Source of the DNA: Megaleporinus macrocephalus
Taxonomy: Eukaryota; Chordata; Actinopteri; Characiformes; Anostomidae
Direction of reading: 5' to 3'
Length of the DNA: 64,000 nucleotides
NCBI GenBank assembly: GCA_021613375.1
Contig: CM038716.1
Location: forward strand, 5,107,684 to 5,171,683
The position numbers were made by a program, and so were the translations under genes. The notes under the pieces are model-generated. The model was given only the letters and a program-made list of their open reading frames with translations. It was not told the origin of the DNA and made no database searches. Of this stretch, positions 1 to 14,087 are shown piece by piece. The number at the start of each line of letters is the position of its first letter. Positions within the stretch are counted from its first letter, which is position 1.

Positions 1-137
1 ACTTGTTTATGGCAGTGTTTGAGCTCGAGTAGTTTGGACTTAAACGTGTTTGTTCTAGATAGAGATACATACTCTGACTAAACATCCCTGGAACTACAGG
101 TTCTCAGCAGGATCTTGTCATCTCATTCGAGAACTCT

Positions 138-1083
<946 letters not shown>

Positions 1084-1084
1084 T

Positions 1085-3290
1085 CACACATTCACACCAG
1101 ATATGTATTCATTCTGAGCATGTTTGCACTAGAAATTGGTTCAGTCCAATCTCACATTTGCACCAGAAATTATTTCAGTCCGATCACACATTTGCACCAC
1201 AATTTGGTTCAGTCCGATCACACATTTACAGCAGAAATTGGATCATTCCGATCACACATTTACACCAGAAACTGTTTCTTTCCGATCACACATCTACACC
1301 AGAAATTGGTTCAGTTCGATCACACATTTGCACCAGAAATTGGTTCAGTCCAATCACACATTTGCACCAGAAATTGGTTCAGTCCGATCACACATTTGCA
1401 CCAGAAATTGGATCATTCTGATCACACATTTACAGCAGAAACTGGTTCATTCTGATCACACATTTACACCAGAAATTGGATCTTTCTGATCACACATTTA
1501 CACCAGAAACTAGTTCGTTCCGATCACACATTTACAGCAGAAACTGGTTTGTTCCGATCACACATTTACACCAGAAACTAGTTCAATCCGATCACACATT
1601 TACACCAGAAACTGGTTCATTCCGATCACACATTTACACCAGAAACTGGTTTGTTCCAATCACACATTTACACCAGAAAGTAGTTCAATCCGATCACACA
1701 TTTACACCAGAAACTGGTTCATTCCGATTACACATTTACACCAGAAACTGGTTCATTCCGATTACACATTTACACCAGACACTGGTTTATTCCAATTACA
1801 CATTTTACACCAGAAACTGGTTCATTCCGATTACACATTTACACCAGAAACTAGTTCAATCCGATCACACATTTACACCAGAAACTGGTTCATTCCGATC
1901 ACACATTTACACCAGAAACTGGTTTGTTCCAATCACACATTTACACCAGAAACTAGTTCAATCCGATCACACATTTACACCAGAAACTGGTTCATTTCGA
2001 TTACACATTTACACCAGACACTGGTTTATTCCAATTACACATTTTACACCAGAAACTGGTTCATTCCGATTACACATTTACACCAGAAACTAGTTGATTC
2101 CGATTACACATTTACACCGGAAACTGGTTCATTCTGATCACACATTTACACCAGAAACTAGTTCTTTCTGATCACACATTTACACCAGAAACTAGTTCAT
2201 TCTCATCACACATTTGCAGCAGAAACTGGATCAGTCTGATCACACATTTACACCAGAAACTAGTTGATTCCGATTACACATTTACACCGGAAACTGGTTC
2301 ATTCTGATCACACATTTACACCAGAAACTAGTTCAATCTGATCACACATTTACACCAGAAACTAGTTCTTTCTGATCACACATTTGCAGCAGAAACTGGA
2401 TCAGTCTGATCACACATTTACACCAGAAACTATTTCATTCCGATCACACATTTACACCAGAAACTAGTTCATTCCGATCACACATTTACAGCAGAAACTG
2501 GATCATTCCGATCACACATTTACACCAGAAACTAGTTGATTCCGATCACACATTTACACCAGAAACTGGTTCATTCTGATCACACATTTACACCAGAAAC
2601 TAGTTCATTCCGATCACACATTTACACCAGAAACTAGTTCATTCTGATCACACATTTGCAGCAGAAACTGGTTCATTCCGATCACACATTTACAGCAGAA
2701 ACTGGATCATTCCGATCACACATTTGCAGCAGAAACTAGTTCATTCCGATCACACATTTACACCCGAAACTAGTTCATTCTGATCACACATTTACACCAG
2801 AAACTAGTTCATTCCGATCACACATTTACACCAGAAACTAGTTCTTTCTGATTACACATTTGCAGCAGAAACTGGTTATTTCCAATCACACATTTACAGC
2901 AGAAACTGGATCAGTCTGATGACACATTTACACCAGAAACTATTTCATTCCGATTACACATTTACACCAGAAAGTAGTTCATTCCAATCACACATTTACA
3001 GCAGGAACTGGATCATTCCGATCACACATTTACACCAGAAACTGGTTAATTCCGATCACACATTTACACCAGAAACTAGTTAGTTCCGATCACACGTTTA
3101 CACCAGAAACTAGTTCATTCCGATCACACATTTACAGCAGAAACTGGTTCATTCCGATCACACGTTTGCAGCAGAGACTAGTTCATTCCGATCACACATT
3201 TGCGACAGAAACTAGTTCATTCCGATCACACATTTACATCAGAAATTGGATCATTCCGATCACACACCAGAAATTCTTTGGCTTCAATCA
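1085..3290. repeat. 34-bp minisatellite array (about 64 copies)
   Basis: Tandem copies of a 34-bp unit with core GATCACACATTTACACCAGA followed by AACTGGTTCATTCC and variants. Successive GATCACAC motifs at 1182, 1216 and 1250 confirm the 34-bp period. Variation is concentrated at ACC/AGC, CTG/CTA and TCC/TCT. Because 34 is not a multiple of 3, the reading frame rotates every unit. Open frames of up to about 200 codons arise simply because no frame of the unit holds a stop. Degenerate copies continue to about 3445. The array lies in grm5 intron 2 just upstream of exon 3. Confidence 0.97.
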
Positions 3291-3904
3291 CAATTATATT
3301 GGAAGTTGGCTGATTGCAGTCTGGTATTTAGAGTAAAAATAAACTGATTCCAATCACATATCTCCAGTGGAAATGTATTGATCCGGCCAAGTTTAGAGTG
3401 AGAACGTATTGAATCTGATCACACGTTTACAGCAGAAATGTATTGATTCTGAATAGCTTTTCTGAAAACATTCTGATAATACTCACACCAGTATGTAAAT
3501 ATTTATAGAGCAAATGCACTGATTCTGGAGTTCGTAGTGAAAGCAGATTTTTAATGATCCCATTCAGTCGGTCCTTCTGTTCCTGATCATTCCTGATAAA
3601 GAGGCAGTGAGAGGAGGAGGAGCTTCGGCTGCAGGAAACAGTGTGTGTGTGGAATTCCATCACTTAGAGATTCAAGGTCAAACATACACACACACACACA
3701 CACACACACACGCACTCTCCTCCTGATGCAGTTGAACGTGTTCTGAACAGCATCACCGCTCTGGATAATTAAACACACTGAATCGTTACCATGTAAGCCG
3801 TCTCTGCAGTAACCATGACAACCTGAGGCATGTTTCATACTGAAATAGTGCTACTCTGAACAGTCAATGTGTGTGTGTTTGTGTATGTGTGTGTGTGAGT
3901 GTGT
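3291..3904. other. non-repetitive intron with short (CA)n/(TG)n tracts
   Basis: Degenerate edge of the 34-bp array to about 3445, then ordinary intronic sequence. A (CA)n tract lies at about 3684-3711 and a (TG)n tract at about 3868-3904. An RFX X-box-like GTAACCATGACAAC lies at 3809-3822. No exon was recognised. Confidence 0.6.
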
Positions 3905-4040
3905 TCTTGTCTTACTATATTTGTGAGGACCAGGTACCCTCAGTCCCCAGTTAAACAGGGTGTTTGGCACACGGCCTACAGTGATACAAAAATCAATAGA
4001 AATCTATGAAAGTCCTTACAAGTACAGCAAGACAGACGAG
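3905..4040. mobile_element. short inverted-repeat element (MITE-like)
   Basis: The left end reads TTGTCTTACTATATTTGTGA and the right end is its imperfect reverse complement, TACAAGTACAGCAAGACAG. Total length is about 135 bp. The ends resemble a small non-autonomous DNA element common in fish introns. Family and target duplication were not determined. It is flanked by (TG)n tracts on both sides. Confidence 0.6.
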
Positions 4041-4580
4041 TGTGTGATTGTGTGTGTGTGTGTGTGTGTGTCAGCATGTGTGTCTGGATTGATCTGGATC
4101 ACTGGATGATAACCTGCCTGATGAATTGGTGGTGTGATATAGAGAAGTGCAGTAATTAGGGGTCTGTAATTGATTAATTGATGAATGTAATGCAGTGTGG
4201 AGGGGTGATAAATTGTGTAATTGATTAATTGATTGAGATGATTGAGTTACAGATTGATTCGCCGTGGTTAATTTAGATGAGAGTCGTTTCAGTTGCTCTG
4301 GTTACGCTGGTTAACCCGCAGAACTGCTTTCCTGTCGCAGCTCTGTGTCTGTGAGGAGGAGATGTTTCATTAAAATCTGATGGAAAGATCAAAAGTGAGT
4401 TCAGTCTCACTGATCATCCAGTTTTACTGATTCTTTAGATTTTTCTAGAACAAAATGAGACTCTAATCTGTTCATATAGAATATAGATCAGACGTTACTG
4501 TGATTTATTATGTAACTGTGTAATTAACTATGGAACAGTACTGAGCAAAACAATAACTCTAGACTTGTGAAGGGTTTGTT
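4041..4580. other. intronic sequence without recognised feature
   Basis: A (TG)n tract at about 4045-4071, then AT-rich unique-looking sequence with TGATTAATTGATT motifs at 4150-4235. No coding exon, RNA gene or clear mobile element was recognised. Confidence 0.5.
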
Positions 4581-4589
4581 TCCATCTGA

Positions 4590-4940
4590 ATCTCTCTCTC
4601 TCTCTCCGTGTGTTCGTTATCTCTCTCTTTATCCCTCTCCAACCCCCCTCTCCTCTTTATCCCTCACTCGCTCCTTCATCTCTCTTTTTTTCTTTATCTT
4701 CTTAAACTATAACTCCTTTCTAACTCTCTCTTTCATTTTGCTCTCTCTTCTTTAGCCCTCACTCCACTTTAACCCTCTGTCTCTTTCTCTCCTCTCTCTC
4801 CTCTTTAGCCCCCATTCGACTTTAACTCTCTCCTTCTTTCTTTCCTTTCTCTTCTTTAGCTCTCACTCCACTTTTAAACTTTCTCTCTTTCCTCTCTCTC
4901 TTTTCTTTAGCTCTCTCTCCACTTTAACTTTTTTTTTCCT

Positions 4941-4982
<42 letters not shown>

Positions 4983-6075
4983 TCTTTAGCCCTCACTCTG
5001 CTTTAACTCTTTCTTTCCTCTCTCTTTATTCTTTAGCTCTCACTCCACTTTAACTCTTTGTTTCCTCTCTCTCTCTTCTTTAGCCCTCACTCCACTTTAA
5101 CCCTATCTCTCTATCTTTCCTCTCTCTCTTCTTTAGCCCTCACTCCACTTTAACCCTATCTCTCTTTTTTCCTCTCTCTTCTTTAGCTCTCACTCCACTT
5201 TAACTCTTCGTTTCCTCTCTCTCTCTTCTTTAGCTCTTAATCCACTTGAACTCTTTCTTTCCTTTCTCTCTCTTCTTTAGCTTTGACTCCGCTTTAACTC
5301 TTTATTTCATTTCTCTCTTCTTTAGCCCTCACTTCACTTTAACCCTATCTCTCTTGCTCTCCTCTCTCTCTTCTTTAGCCCTCACTCCACTTTAATCCTA
5401 TCTCTCTTTCCTTTCTCTCTCTTCTTCAGCCCTCACTTCACTTTAACCCTTTCTTTCCTCTCTCTATCTTCTTTAGCCCTCACTTTATCTTTTTTCCTCT
5501 CTCTCTCCTTGTTAGCCCTCATTCCACCTTTTATCTCTCTTCCCCTCTCTCTTCTTTAGCTCTCACTCCACTTTTTCTTTCCTTTCTCTTTATTCTTCAG
5601 CTCTCACTCCACTTTAACTCTTTCCTCTCTCTCTTCTTTAGCCTCCCACACCACTTTAATCCTCTCTCTCTTTCTTTCCTCTCTCTCTTCCCTAGCTCTC
5701 ACTCCACTTTAACTCTCTTTCCTCTCTCTCTTCTTTAGCCCCCACTCCACTTTAACCCTCTCTCTCTCTTTTTTCCTCTCTCTCTATCTTCTTTAGCTCT
5801 CACCCCACTTTAACCCTTTCTCTCTTTCTTTCCTCTCTCTCTCTCTCTTCTTTAGCTCTTACCCCACTTTAACCCTCTCTTTCTTTCCTGTCTCTCTCTC
5901 TTCTTTAGCTCTCACACCACTTTAACTCTTTCTTACCTCTCTCTCTTCTTTAGTCTTCACTCCACTTTATTTCCTCTTTGCTCTTTAGTTTTCTCTCTTC
6001 CCTCTTTTTTATCTCTCTTTACTCAATCTCTCATTTCTCTCTCTCTTTCTCTTCTTATCCCCCAGCCCCCCCCCC
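4590..6075. repeat. polypyrimidine minisatellite (about 50-55 bp unit)
   Basis: About 1.5 kb of nearly pure pyrimidine on the plus strand, organised as tandem copies of CCTCACTCCACTTTAACCC followed by CTCTCTCTTTCCTCTCTCTC and TTCTTTAG. Adjacent TTCTTTAG motifs are 50-53 bp apart. A (CT)n run lies at about 4948-4980. In the grm5 sense direction (minus strand) this is a purine-rich GA tract, so the many TTCTTTAG acceptor look-alikes are on the non-transcribed direction. Mirror-symmetric homopurine/homopyrimidine DNA of this kind can form triplex (H-DNA), which is inference here. Confidence 0.95.
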
Positions 6076-6114
6076 TCTATGATCTCTCTCTTATCCCTGA
6101 GACTGGAATGTCAA

Positions 6115-7066
6115 ACACTATCTGGGTCAGTGTAATAACAATGTTATAACTAATAATAAGTTTAAATAATAAGTTTAATATTTATGTTATGACTCTAAGT
6201 GTAAAAATAGTTATATAACTCTAAGTGTAATAATAGTGTTATAACTCTAAGTGCAATATAGTGTTATAACTTTAAATGTAATAATAGTGTTACAACTTTA
6301 AATGTAATAATAGTGTTATAACTCTAAGTGCAATAATAGTGTTATAACTTTAAATGTAATAGTAGTGTTATAACTCTAAGTGTAATAATAGTGTTATAAC
6401 TCTAAGTGCAATAATAGTGTTCTAACTTTAAATGTAATAATAGTGTTATAACTCTAAATGTAATAATAGTGTTATAACTCTAAGTGCAATAATAGTGTTA
6501 TAACTCTAAGTGTAATAATAGTGTTATAACTCTAAGTGCAATAATAGTGTTATAACTCAATGTAATAATAGTGTTATAACTCTAAGTGCAATAATAGTGC
6601 TATAACTCTAAGTGTACTAATAGTGTTATGACTCTAAGTTTAATAATAGTGTAATAGTAGTGTTATAACTCTAAGTGTAATAATAGTGTAATAGTAGTGT
6701 TATAACTCTAAGTGTAATAATAGTGTTATAACTCTAAGTGCAATAATAGTGTTATAACTCTAAGTGCAATAATAGTGTTATAACTCTAAGTGTAATAATA
6801 GTGTTATAACTCTAAGTGCAATAATAGTGTTATAACTCTAAGTGCAATAATAGTGTTATGACTCTAAGTGTAATAATAGTGTAATAATAGTGTTATGACT
6901 CTAAGTGTAATAATAGTGTAATAATAGTGTTATGACTCTAAGTGTAATAATAGTGTAATAATAGTGTTATAAATCTAAGTGTAATAATAGTGTTATAACT
7001 CTAAGTGTAATAATAGTGTAATAATAGTGTTATAAATCTAAGTTTAATAATAGTGTAATAATGGGG
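6115..7066. repeat. 26-bp AT-rich minisatellite (about 33 copies)
   Basis: Tandem units of AATAATAGTGTTATAACTCT plus AAGTGY, period 26 bp. Some copies have an inserted or deleted AATAATAGTGT block giving shorter registers (for example around 6640-6700 and 6870-6960). The unit carries TAA and TAG stops, so no long frames arise. It lies in grm5 intron 2. Confidence 0.95.
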
Positions 7067-7555
7067 GTGTAACTCTCAGTAACTCCCTCATTCACTCCTA
7101 AGCTCACTTCACCAAGGGCACTACTGAGGGTTAATGACATACAGCCACACACTGAGGGTACAGATGGCATCGTCATTTCTCTCTCTATCTCTCGCTCTCT
7201 TGCTCTCTTTGTATGTGTGACCTCACAGCAGGCTGCGCTGTGATTGGCCAGAGCTGTATCCATGACTACAGCACTGAAGGAGGTACTTACTGAGGAGTCC
7301 ACATCATATAACAAAGAGAGAGATATACAGAGAGAAAGACAGAGAGAGAGAGAGGTGGAGGGTGGTTGATGAGAGAAAAAGTGTGAGACACACTCCAAGG
7401 TGAGATATTATAATGAAGGTGATAATCAGGGTGCAGGTACACAAGCGATATGCAAATGAGCTCCATGCACAACACTCACTGTGAGAGGAGCTGTAAGGAA
7501 GTCAGAGGTCAGAGCGGTTCACTTGACCAGTAAGTGACAGTAGATGTGTTCACTC
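7067..7555. other. intronic sequence with short GA tract
   Basis: Unique-looking intron. A CT/GA-rich tract lies at about 7175-7205 and a GA tract at 7312-7355. No exon or recognisable element was found. Confidence 0.5.
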
Positions 7556-8375
7556 AGTGCTCGCCCCCAAAACTGCAACTGCCCCACACTCTAACTACCC
7601 CACACAACATCTACCACACACCTAATGAACCCACATTTAACTACCCAACATTGACACTTCCCCATGAATAACTACCACACTTCATAACTACCCTACACCA
7701 TATGTACTCCACACTGTAACTACCCCACCTAATGACAGCACATCATAACTACCCCCCATTTAACTACCCAACATTGACACTTCCCCATAAATAACTACCA
7801 CACTTCATAACTACCCCACACCATACATACTTCACACAGTAACTACCCCACCTAATGACAGCACATCATAACTACCCCCCATAAATAACTACCACACTGC
7901 ATAACTACTCCACACCATATGCACTCCACACTGTAACTACCCCACCTAATGACAGCACATCATAACAACCCCACATTTAACTACCCAACATTGTAACTTC
8001 CCTATAAATAGCTACCAAACTTCATAACTACCCCACATCATATCGACCCACACCATATATACCCCACCTAATGACAGCACATCATAACTACCCCAAATTT
8101 TACTATTCAACACTGTATGTACCCCATGAATAAATACCACACATCATAACTACCCCAAACTGGAATTCCCACACACCGTACCTATAGCACACTTTATGGC
8201 TTCATACCATAACGACGCCAAGCCATGTTCTAACTACCCTATAAGTAAATACACTTAACCTAACTACCCCCACAATAACTACTCTAGGCCATATATAACA
8301 CATACTGCAAGTACCCCACACCTAAATACTCTAAACTAACTACCCTACACTGCAACACCATAACTAGTGTTAGGA
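7556..8375. repeat. compound CATAACTACCCC tandem array, first block
   Basis: Tandem degenerate subunits built on CATAACTACCCCACA, with larger periods marked by the phrase AATGACAGCACATCATAAC at about 7731, 7854, 7948 and 8070 (spacing 94-123 bp). It is C/A-rich on the plus strand. A related array resumes at about 9690 after roughly 1.3 kb of different sequence. Confidence 0.9.
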
Positions 8376-9690
8376 GAGTTGCTTTAAAAATGTACTCCGT
8401 TACAGATTGACTGATTTCCTGTTACAAAATGTAACCTAATCCAAAAGATTACTGTATTAAAGTCATGTACTCCAATTACTTTCCATTACTTTCTGAATGC
8501 TTGTCTTTTAGAACTGAATTAAAAATAATTAAACTTTCAAAACAAATCAATTCAACAAGACTTTTTAACAAGAATTCAACAAAAGGCAAACATGAAAATT
8601 GCACTATTTATGAAACACAATGATAGATTATAGGTGTTTTAAATATTGTGATTTACACAAACAGTCACTGATAGCCAAGTCTAAATGGAGCAATAGACAA
8701 AAATAATTCAAACAAACAGCAGACTAATTTGCACAGTGTTACTTAAACAAGCTCAGAAATCAAGGCTCAGCTTCTCATTTCCTGATTTTACCAGAAAAAT
8801 TATAAATTCTGGTTCACTAAGACGTAAAACTCTAAACCACAGTGAAATAAGTAATCACTCAAGAATGATTCATTTCATCTGGTTCAACATGCAAATGCAA
8901 TTGATTAAAAAACTAAACTACTCTCCTGGGATTTTGACTTATTTATTAGAAATCTGTTTCTTAAGTCAAAAGATTAAACTGGTGTAGATCTTCCATTAGG
9001 AACCCTCATTAATAATAATTACACATAGAAAACATTCTGAAGTGGTCATCATGTGTATTCTGTCTAAAAGTACAGCTAAAAGGCTGTACTGGTTCACAAG
9101 GTTCATACTACTGCGTCATGCTTGAACTCTGATTTATAGATGCTTTCTAATCGTCTCTCAGCGCTTCCAGCAGTTCACAGAAGTCAGTGTGTTTTATGGG
9201 TTTAAAAAAAGCATTAATTTCATATGACAACATGACAAGACGGAGCTGATGATCTTAGTTACAAATAATGATAATTTATATATGACTTGTTATACAGTCA
9301 GATTATTCTGTTACTGTTCAAACCTGAACAGAACTACCTCACACCATAAATACCCCGCAGCACGACTTCACTGACACCTGTTGTAACTTCTTTCTTGCTG
9401 TCAGAATGAAGAGGGAGACCAGTTTAAAATATAAGCTTCATTCTGGAGGATACCACGGTACAGACATTCTGTGAGCTCTCGAAACGTGGTCTGAATGGTT
9501 TCTCTGACTAGTCTTTATAGGCTCGCCTTCATGTTCCACCTGGCCCTTGTGATCCGTCTGGCCAAGTCGTTATAGGTAACAGGAATCCCTATCGTAAACC
9601 AGCGGGATCTGTGGAGCCTTAAACCTAAACGCAATCTCTATAGCATTCAGTATGCCATCTATATAAACAAGCTTTTAACAGACACCAGAG
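8376..9690. other. interruption between related arrays; probable degraded DNA element
   Basis: AT-rich unique-looking sequence splitting two related CATAACTAC arrays. Its left edge (about 8362-8490) reads TAGTGTTAGGAGAGTTGC followed by motifs such as CCGTTACAGATT and TACTCCAATTACTTTCC. These resemble the ends of fish hAT-type non-autonomous elements. No matching right end was found, so insertion is inferred from position. No exon was seen. Confidence 0.4.
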
Positions 9691-11655
9691 TATGTACGAT
9701 TCTTTACTACACACCGTAACCGTATCACACACCACAAGTACTTCTTACATGGTAACTTCTCCACACCTAACTACATCACATGGTGACTAATCTACCCTCG
9801 CCTATCACACATTCACTCTATCCCACACCCACAACTGCCCCAGGTCTAGCTACCCCAGACTGTAACTACTCTACATGATAACAATCAAACACTGTAAATA
9901 CTCTTGAGGGTAAATACTCCACAGAGTAGCCACAACTACCACACTCTCCAAAAGAATCCTTTAGTAAATACACAAACTAAGTATCTCACATCATAACTAC
10001 ACACTGTATCTACCCCACACACTAACTATTCCACTTTATAAGCTCACACCACATCTAAACAACATACTAATTATCCAACATCATAACTACACCATATCTA
10101 CCCAACATACTATCTCACATCATAACTACATTCTATATCTACCTCACACATTAACTATTCCTCATGATAATTATACCATATTTACCCAACATGCTATGTC
10201 ACTTCATAATTACACACCATATCTACCTCACACATTAACTATTCTCCATCATAACTACACCATTTCTACCAAACACACTAATTATCTTGCATCATAACTA
10301 CACACCATATCTACCTCACACACTAACTATTCTCCATTATAACTACACCATCTCCACCTAACACACTAATTATCTTGCATCATAACCACACACTGTATCT
10401 ACCAAACATACTATCTCACATCATAACTACATTCTATATCTACCTCACACACTAACTATTCCCCATTATAACTACATCATATCTACCCAACATACTAACT
10501 TTCTCACATCATAACTACACACCATATCTACCCAACATACTAACTTTCTCACATCATAACTAAACACCATATCTACCTCACACACTAACTATTCTCCATT
10601 ATAACTACACCATCTCTACCAAACACACTAATTATCTTGCATCATAACTGCACACCATATCTACCTCACACACTAACTATTCCCCATCATAACTACACAA
10701 TCTCTACCAAACACACTAATTATCTTGCATCATAACTACACACCGTATCTACCCAACATACTATATCACATCATAACTAAACACCATATCTACCTCACAC
10801 ACTAACTATTCCCCTTTATAACTACACCATATCTACCCAACATACTAACTATCTCACATCATAACTACAAATATCTACCTCAGACACAAACTATTCCCCA
10901 TTATAACTACACCATATCTACCCAACATACTATCTCAAATCATAACTACACACCATATCTACCTCACCCACTAACTATTCCCCATTATAACTACACCATA
11001 TCTACCCAACATACTAACTATCTCACATCATAACTACACAGCATATCTAGCCCACACACTAACTATTCCCCATCATAACTATACCATCTCTACCAAACAT
11101 ACTATCTCACATCATAACTACACACCATATCTACCTCACCCACTAACTATTCCCCATCATAACTACACCATATCTACCCAACATACTAACTATCTCACAT
11201 CATAACTACACAGCATATCTAGCCCACACACTAACTATTCCCCATCATAACTATACCATCTCTACCAAACATACTATCTCACATCATAACTACACATATC
11301 TACCTCACACACTATTTCCCATTATAACTACACCATATCTACCCAACATACTAACTATTTCACATCATAACTACACAGCATATCTAGCCCACACACTAAC
11401 TATTCCCCATCATAACTATACCATCTCTACCAAACATACTATCTCACATCATAACTACACATATCTACCTCACACACTATTTCCCATTATAACTACACCA
11501 TCTCTACCAAACATACTATCTCACATCATAACTACACACCATATCTACCTCACACACTATTCCCCATTATAATTACACCATCTCTACCCAACATACTATC
11601 TCACATCATAACTACACACCATATCTAGCCCACACACTAACTATCCAACATCATA
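9691..11655. repeat. compound CATCATAACTACAC tandem array, second block
   Basis: About 2 kb of tandem subunits of roughly 25-30 bp (CACATCATAACTACACACCA, TATCTACCTCACACACTAAC, TATTCCCCATTATAACTACA). They are grouped into higher-order periods of about 100-180 bp. For example, ACACAGCATATCTAGCCCAC recurs near 11035, 11214 and 11364. It is related in wording to the 7.56-8.37 kb block. Confidence 0.93.
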
Positions 11656-12150
11656 ACTGCACACTTCTGCATCCCTCTATTTTTCTCTCTTTTTCTCTCT
11701 GTCTCTCTTTGTTATTGTGGGCGTCCAGACAATACTTTCTCTCATCGTCTCCATCTAAAAGTGTCTGTTTCCTTGGAGACAGAGAGAGAGGAGACTGATT
11801 GTCATGGCGATAGATGTATCACTGTTTGACTAGTCTGACAGCAACTCTCTCCTTAGAGAGTTTAACTTTCTCAGAGATCGAGAGAGATACAGAGAGAGAA
11901 AGAGAGAGATACAAAGAGAGACAGAAAAAGAGAGATACGGAGCGAGAAGAGAGAGAGAGAAAGAGAGAGAGAGAGAGCGTGCTGGAGACTTATATGGAGA
12001 CGAGGGTTTCAGTGAGAGACTGGAGCTCTATTCAGAAATACAGTTCAATTCAGATCAATGTTTCACTTCCCACACATCTGTTTCTCTGTTTTTCTTTCTC
12101 CAAATCAATCCTTCCATTATTAAATAATTCTCTATTCATTTATCCCTCGA
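11656..12150. other. intron with GA tracts
   Basis: Contains CT-rich 11680-11710 and GA-rich (GAGAGA with ATAC and AAAG interruptions) 11875-11980. The rest is unique-looking. An open frame at 11814-12209 is composed of GA repeat and is not a gene. Confidence 0.5.
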
Positions 12151-12480
12151 TTACCTCGATTTTTTGTCTGCCCCTGTCTCCCTCTCTTTTTCTGTCACTG
12201 TATCATTGACTGTTGTCTGTCTGTCCCTCTCCCTGTTACACTGTGTACCTTCTTGTCTCACTCTCTCTCTCTGTTTATCTCTATCTCTGTTTCTCTGTAT
12301 CCTCCTTTCCCTAACTCTCTCTCTCTCTCTCTATCTATCTGTTTCTCTGTATCCTCCTTTCCAAGTCTCTCTCTCTCTCTTTCTCTCTCTCTCCCTCTCT
12401 CTCTCTGTTTCTCTGTATCCTCCTTTCTCAAACTCTCTCTCACCCTCTCTCTCTCTCTGTTTCTCTGTATCCTCCTTTCT

Positions 12481-12528
<48 letters not shown>

Positions 12529-12672
12529 TTCTCTGTATCCTCCTTTCTTAAGCTCTCTCTCTCTCTAGCTGTTTCTCTGTATCTTCCTTTCTCAAGCTCT
12601 CTCTCTCTCTCTCTGTTTCTCTGTATCCTTCTTTCCTCTAGCTCTCTCTCTCTTTGTCTCTCTCTCTCTCTG

Positions 12673-12752
<80 letters not shown>

Positions 12753-12757
12753 CCCCC
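12151..12757. repeat. CT-rich minisatellite ending in a long (CT)n tract
   Basis: Tandem units of about 40-60 bp built from GTTTCTCTGTATCCTCCTTT plus a variable (CT)n run. They pass into an almost pure (CT)n tract at about 12640-12750 and a short C run. The plus strand is pyrimidine, so the grm5 sense strand is GA. Open frames here (poly-Ser/Leu) are compositional. Confidence 0.95.
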
Positions 12758-12984
12758 CGATAGGTTCCAGTCAGTGTGTATGGGGTGAGTGTGGGTGAGC
12801 TGTTATTAACTGTGGTGTCGTGTGACTGAGTGGGAGTAAATCTACACATTCTGCATTTTTACTTTCTCTCTCGTTTCTTCATTCCTGCCTTTTACACTGA
12901 GTGTCAGAGTCAGAGTCAGAGTCAGTGCAGTGTTTTCTTATTTATCTTGGTTATTTTCACACATTCCACACACACCAAACCATT

Positions 12985-13222
12985 ATATTAGGGCTGTCGA
13001 ATGCTTACAGCAGTTAATCAAAATTAATCTCATTACTTTGCATACTTGACCATAAATTAACAGACTGGCTGTGTTTAATTTGATTAATCATGTTGTTTTG
13101 AGTAATTAATTAATTAAATAATTAATTTCAGCACTGTCGCCTCACAGCAAGATGATCCATTGTGTGTGGAGTTTGCATGTTCTCCCCATGCTTGAGTGGG
13201 TTTCCTTCAGGCACTCCGGGTA
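12985..13222 (+). mobile_element. truncated element ends: hAT-like left end and SINE fragment
   Basis: Two abutting fragments. At 12990-13130, TTAGGGCTGTCGAATG followed by GATTAATC-type motifs looks like the left part of a degraded inverted-repeat element. At 13131-13222, GCACTGTCGCCTCACAGCAA and GTTTGCATGTTCTCCCCATG match the body of the SINE seen complete at 36033-36352. The SINE fragment lacks its tRNA-like head and its tail, and is cut off where the Tc1-like sequence begins. Confidence 0.6.
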
Positions 13223-14010
13223 TACACACATACGCACTGTCTGAAAGGGATGTTGCGGTGCTAACCTGGATTGTGTCCAAAAAACATAAAACCACGGCTG
13301 CCCAAATCACGGCAGAATTAAATGTGCACCTCAACTCTCCTGTTTCCACCAGAACTGTCCGTCAGGACCTTTGGTCACTCGTGCCAATGCCAAACGTCGG
13401 TTTCAATGGTGCAAGGAGCGCAAATCTTGGGATGTGGACAATTTGAAACATGTATTGTTCTCTGATGAGTCCACCTTTACTGTTTTCCCCACATCCGGGA
13501 GAGTTACGGTGTGGAGAACCCCAAGGAAGTGTACCACCCAGACTGAAGCATGCCCAGAGTGAAGCATGGGGGTGGATCAGTAATTGTTTGGGCTGCCATG
13601 TCATGGCATTCCTTTGGTTCAATACGTGTGCTAGATGGGCGTGCCACTGCCAAGGACTACTGAACCATTCTGGAGGACAATGTGCATCCAATGGTTCATA
13701 CATTGTATCCTGAGGGCGGTACCGTGTACATCTCCCATGGCCTGCACAGCCACCAGATCTAAATATTATTGAGCCACTTTGGGGTGTTTTGGAGGAGCGA
13801 GTCAGGAAACGTTTTCCTCCACCAGCATCACGTAGTGACCTGGACACTATCCTGCAAGAAGAATGGCTTAAAATTCCTCTGACCACTGTGCAGGACTTGT
13901 ATATGTCATTCCCAAGACCAATTGACGCTGTATTTGTCGCAAAAGGAGGCCCTACACCATACTAATAAATTATTGTGGTCTAAAACCAGGTGTTTCTGTT
14001 TCATTGTCCG
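13223..14010 (+). pseudogene. Tc1/mariner transposase relic, internally deleted
   Basis: Fragments of a Tc1-like DDE transposase appear in order on the plus strand. The helix-turn-helix part is LSERDVAVLTWIVSKKHKTT and STRTVRQDL. The first catalytic region is NAKRRFQWCKERKSW and LFSDESTF. HGGGSVIVWAAMSWHS and NVHPMVHTLYPEGG follow. The terminal region is LPWPAQPPDLNIIEPLWGVL and IPLTTVQDLY. Frames shift several times. The stretch that normally holds the second catalytic Asp (the DDN block) is deleted, as is a linker after the HTH, so the enzyme is dead. The 3' end GTTTCATTGTCCGACCCCTG is a typical Tc1 inverted-repeat end abutting a (TA)n tract. Confidence 0.88.
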
Positions 14011-14013
14011 ACC

Positions 14014-14014
14014 C

Positions 14015-14078
<64 letters not shown>
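14014..14078. repeat. (TA)n microsatellite
   Basis: About 32 TA dinucleotides between two Tc1-like elements. Tc1 elements insert at TA, so such tracts are frequent landing sites. Confidence 0.95.
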
Positions 14079-14082
<4 letters not shown>

Positions 14083-14087
14083 ATGTA

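Noticed and set aside
1120..2093. Open frames of 110-205 codons in the 34-bp array
   Set aside because: The unit lacks stops in all three frames and rotates frame each copy. The peptides are repeat translations.
1085..3290. CRISPR-like array of regular short repeats
   Set aside because: Repeats are contiguous with no unique spacers, and the host is a vertebrate genome.
4860..5960. Real splice acceptors at the many TTCTTTAG motifs
   Set aside because: They lie on the strand opposite to the only gene seen and recur with the repeat unit. No exon follows any of them.
13362..13886. 174-codon minus-strand frame
   Set aside because: It is the antisense shadow of the Tc1 transposase relic on the plus strand.
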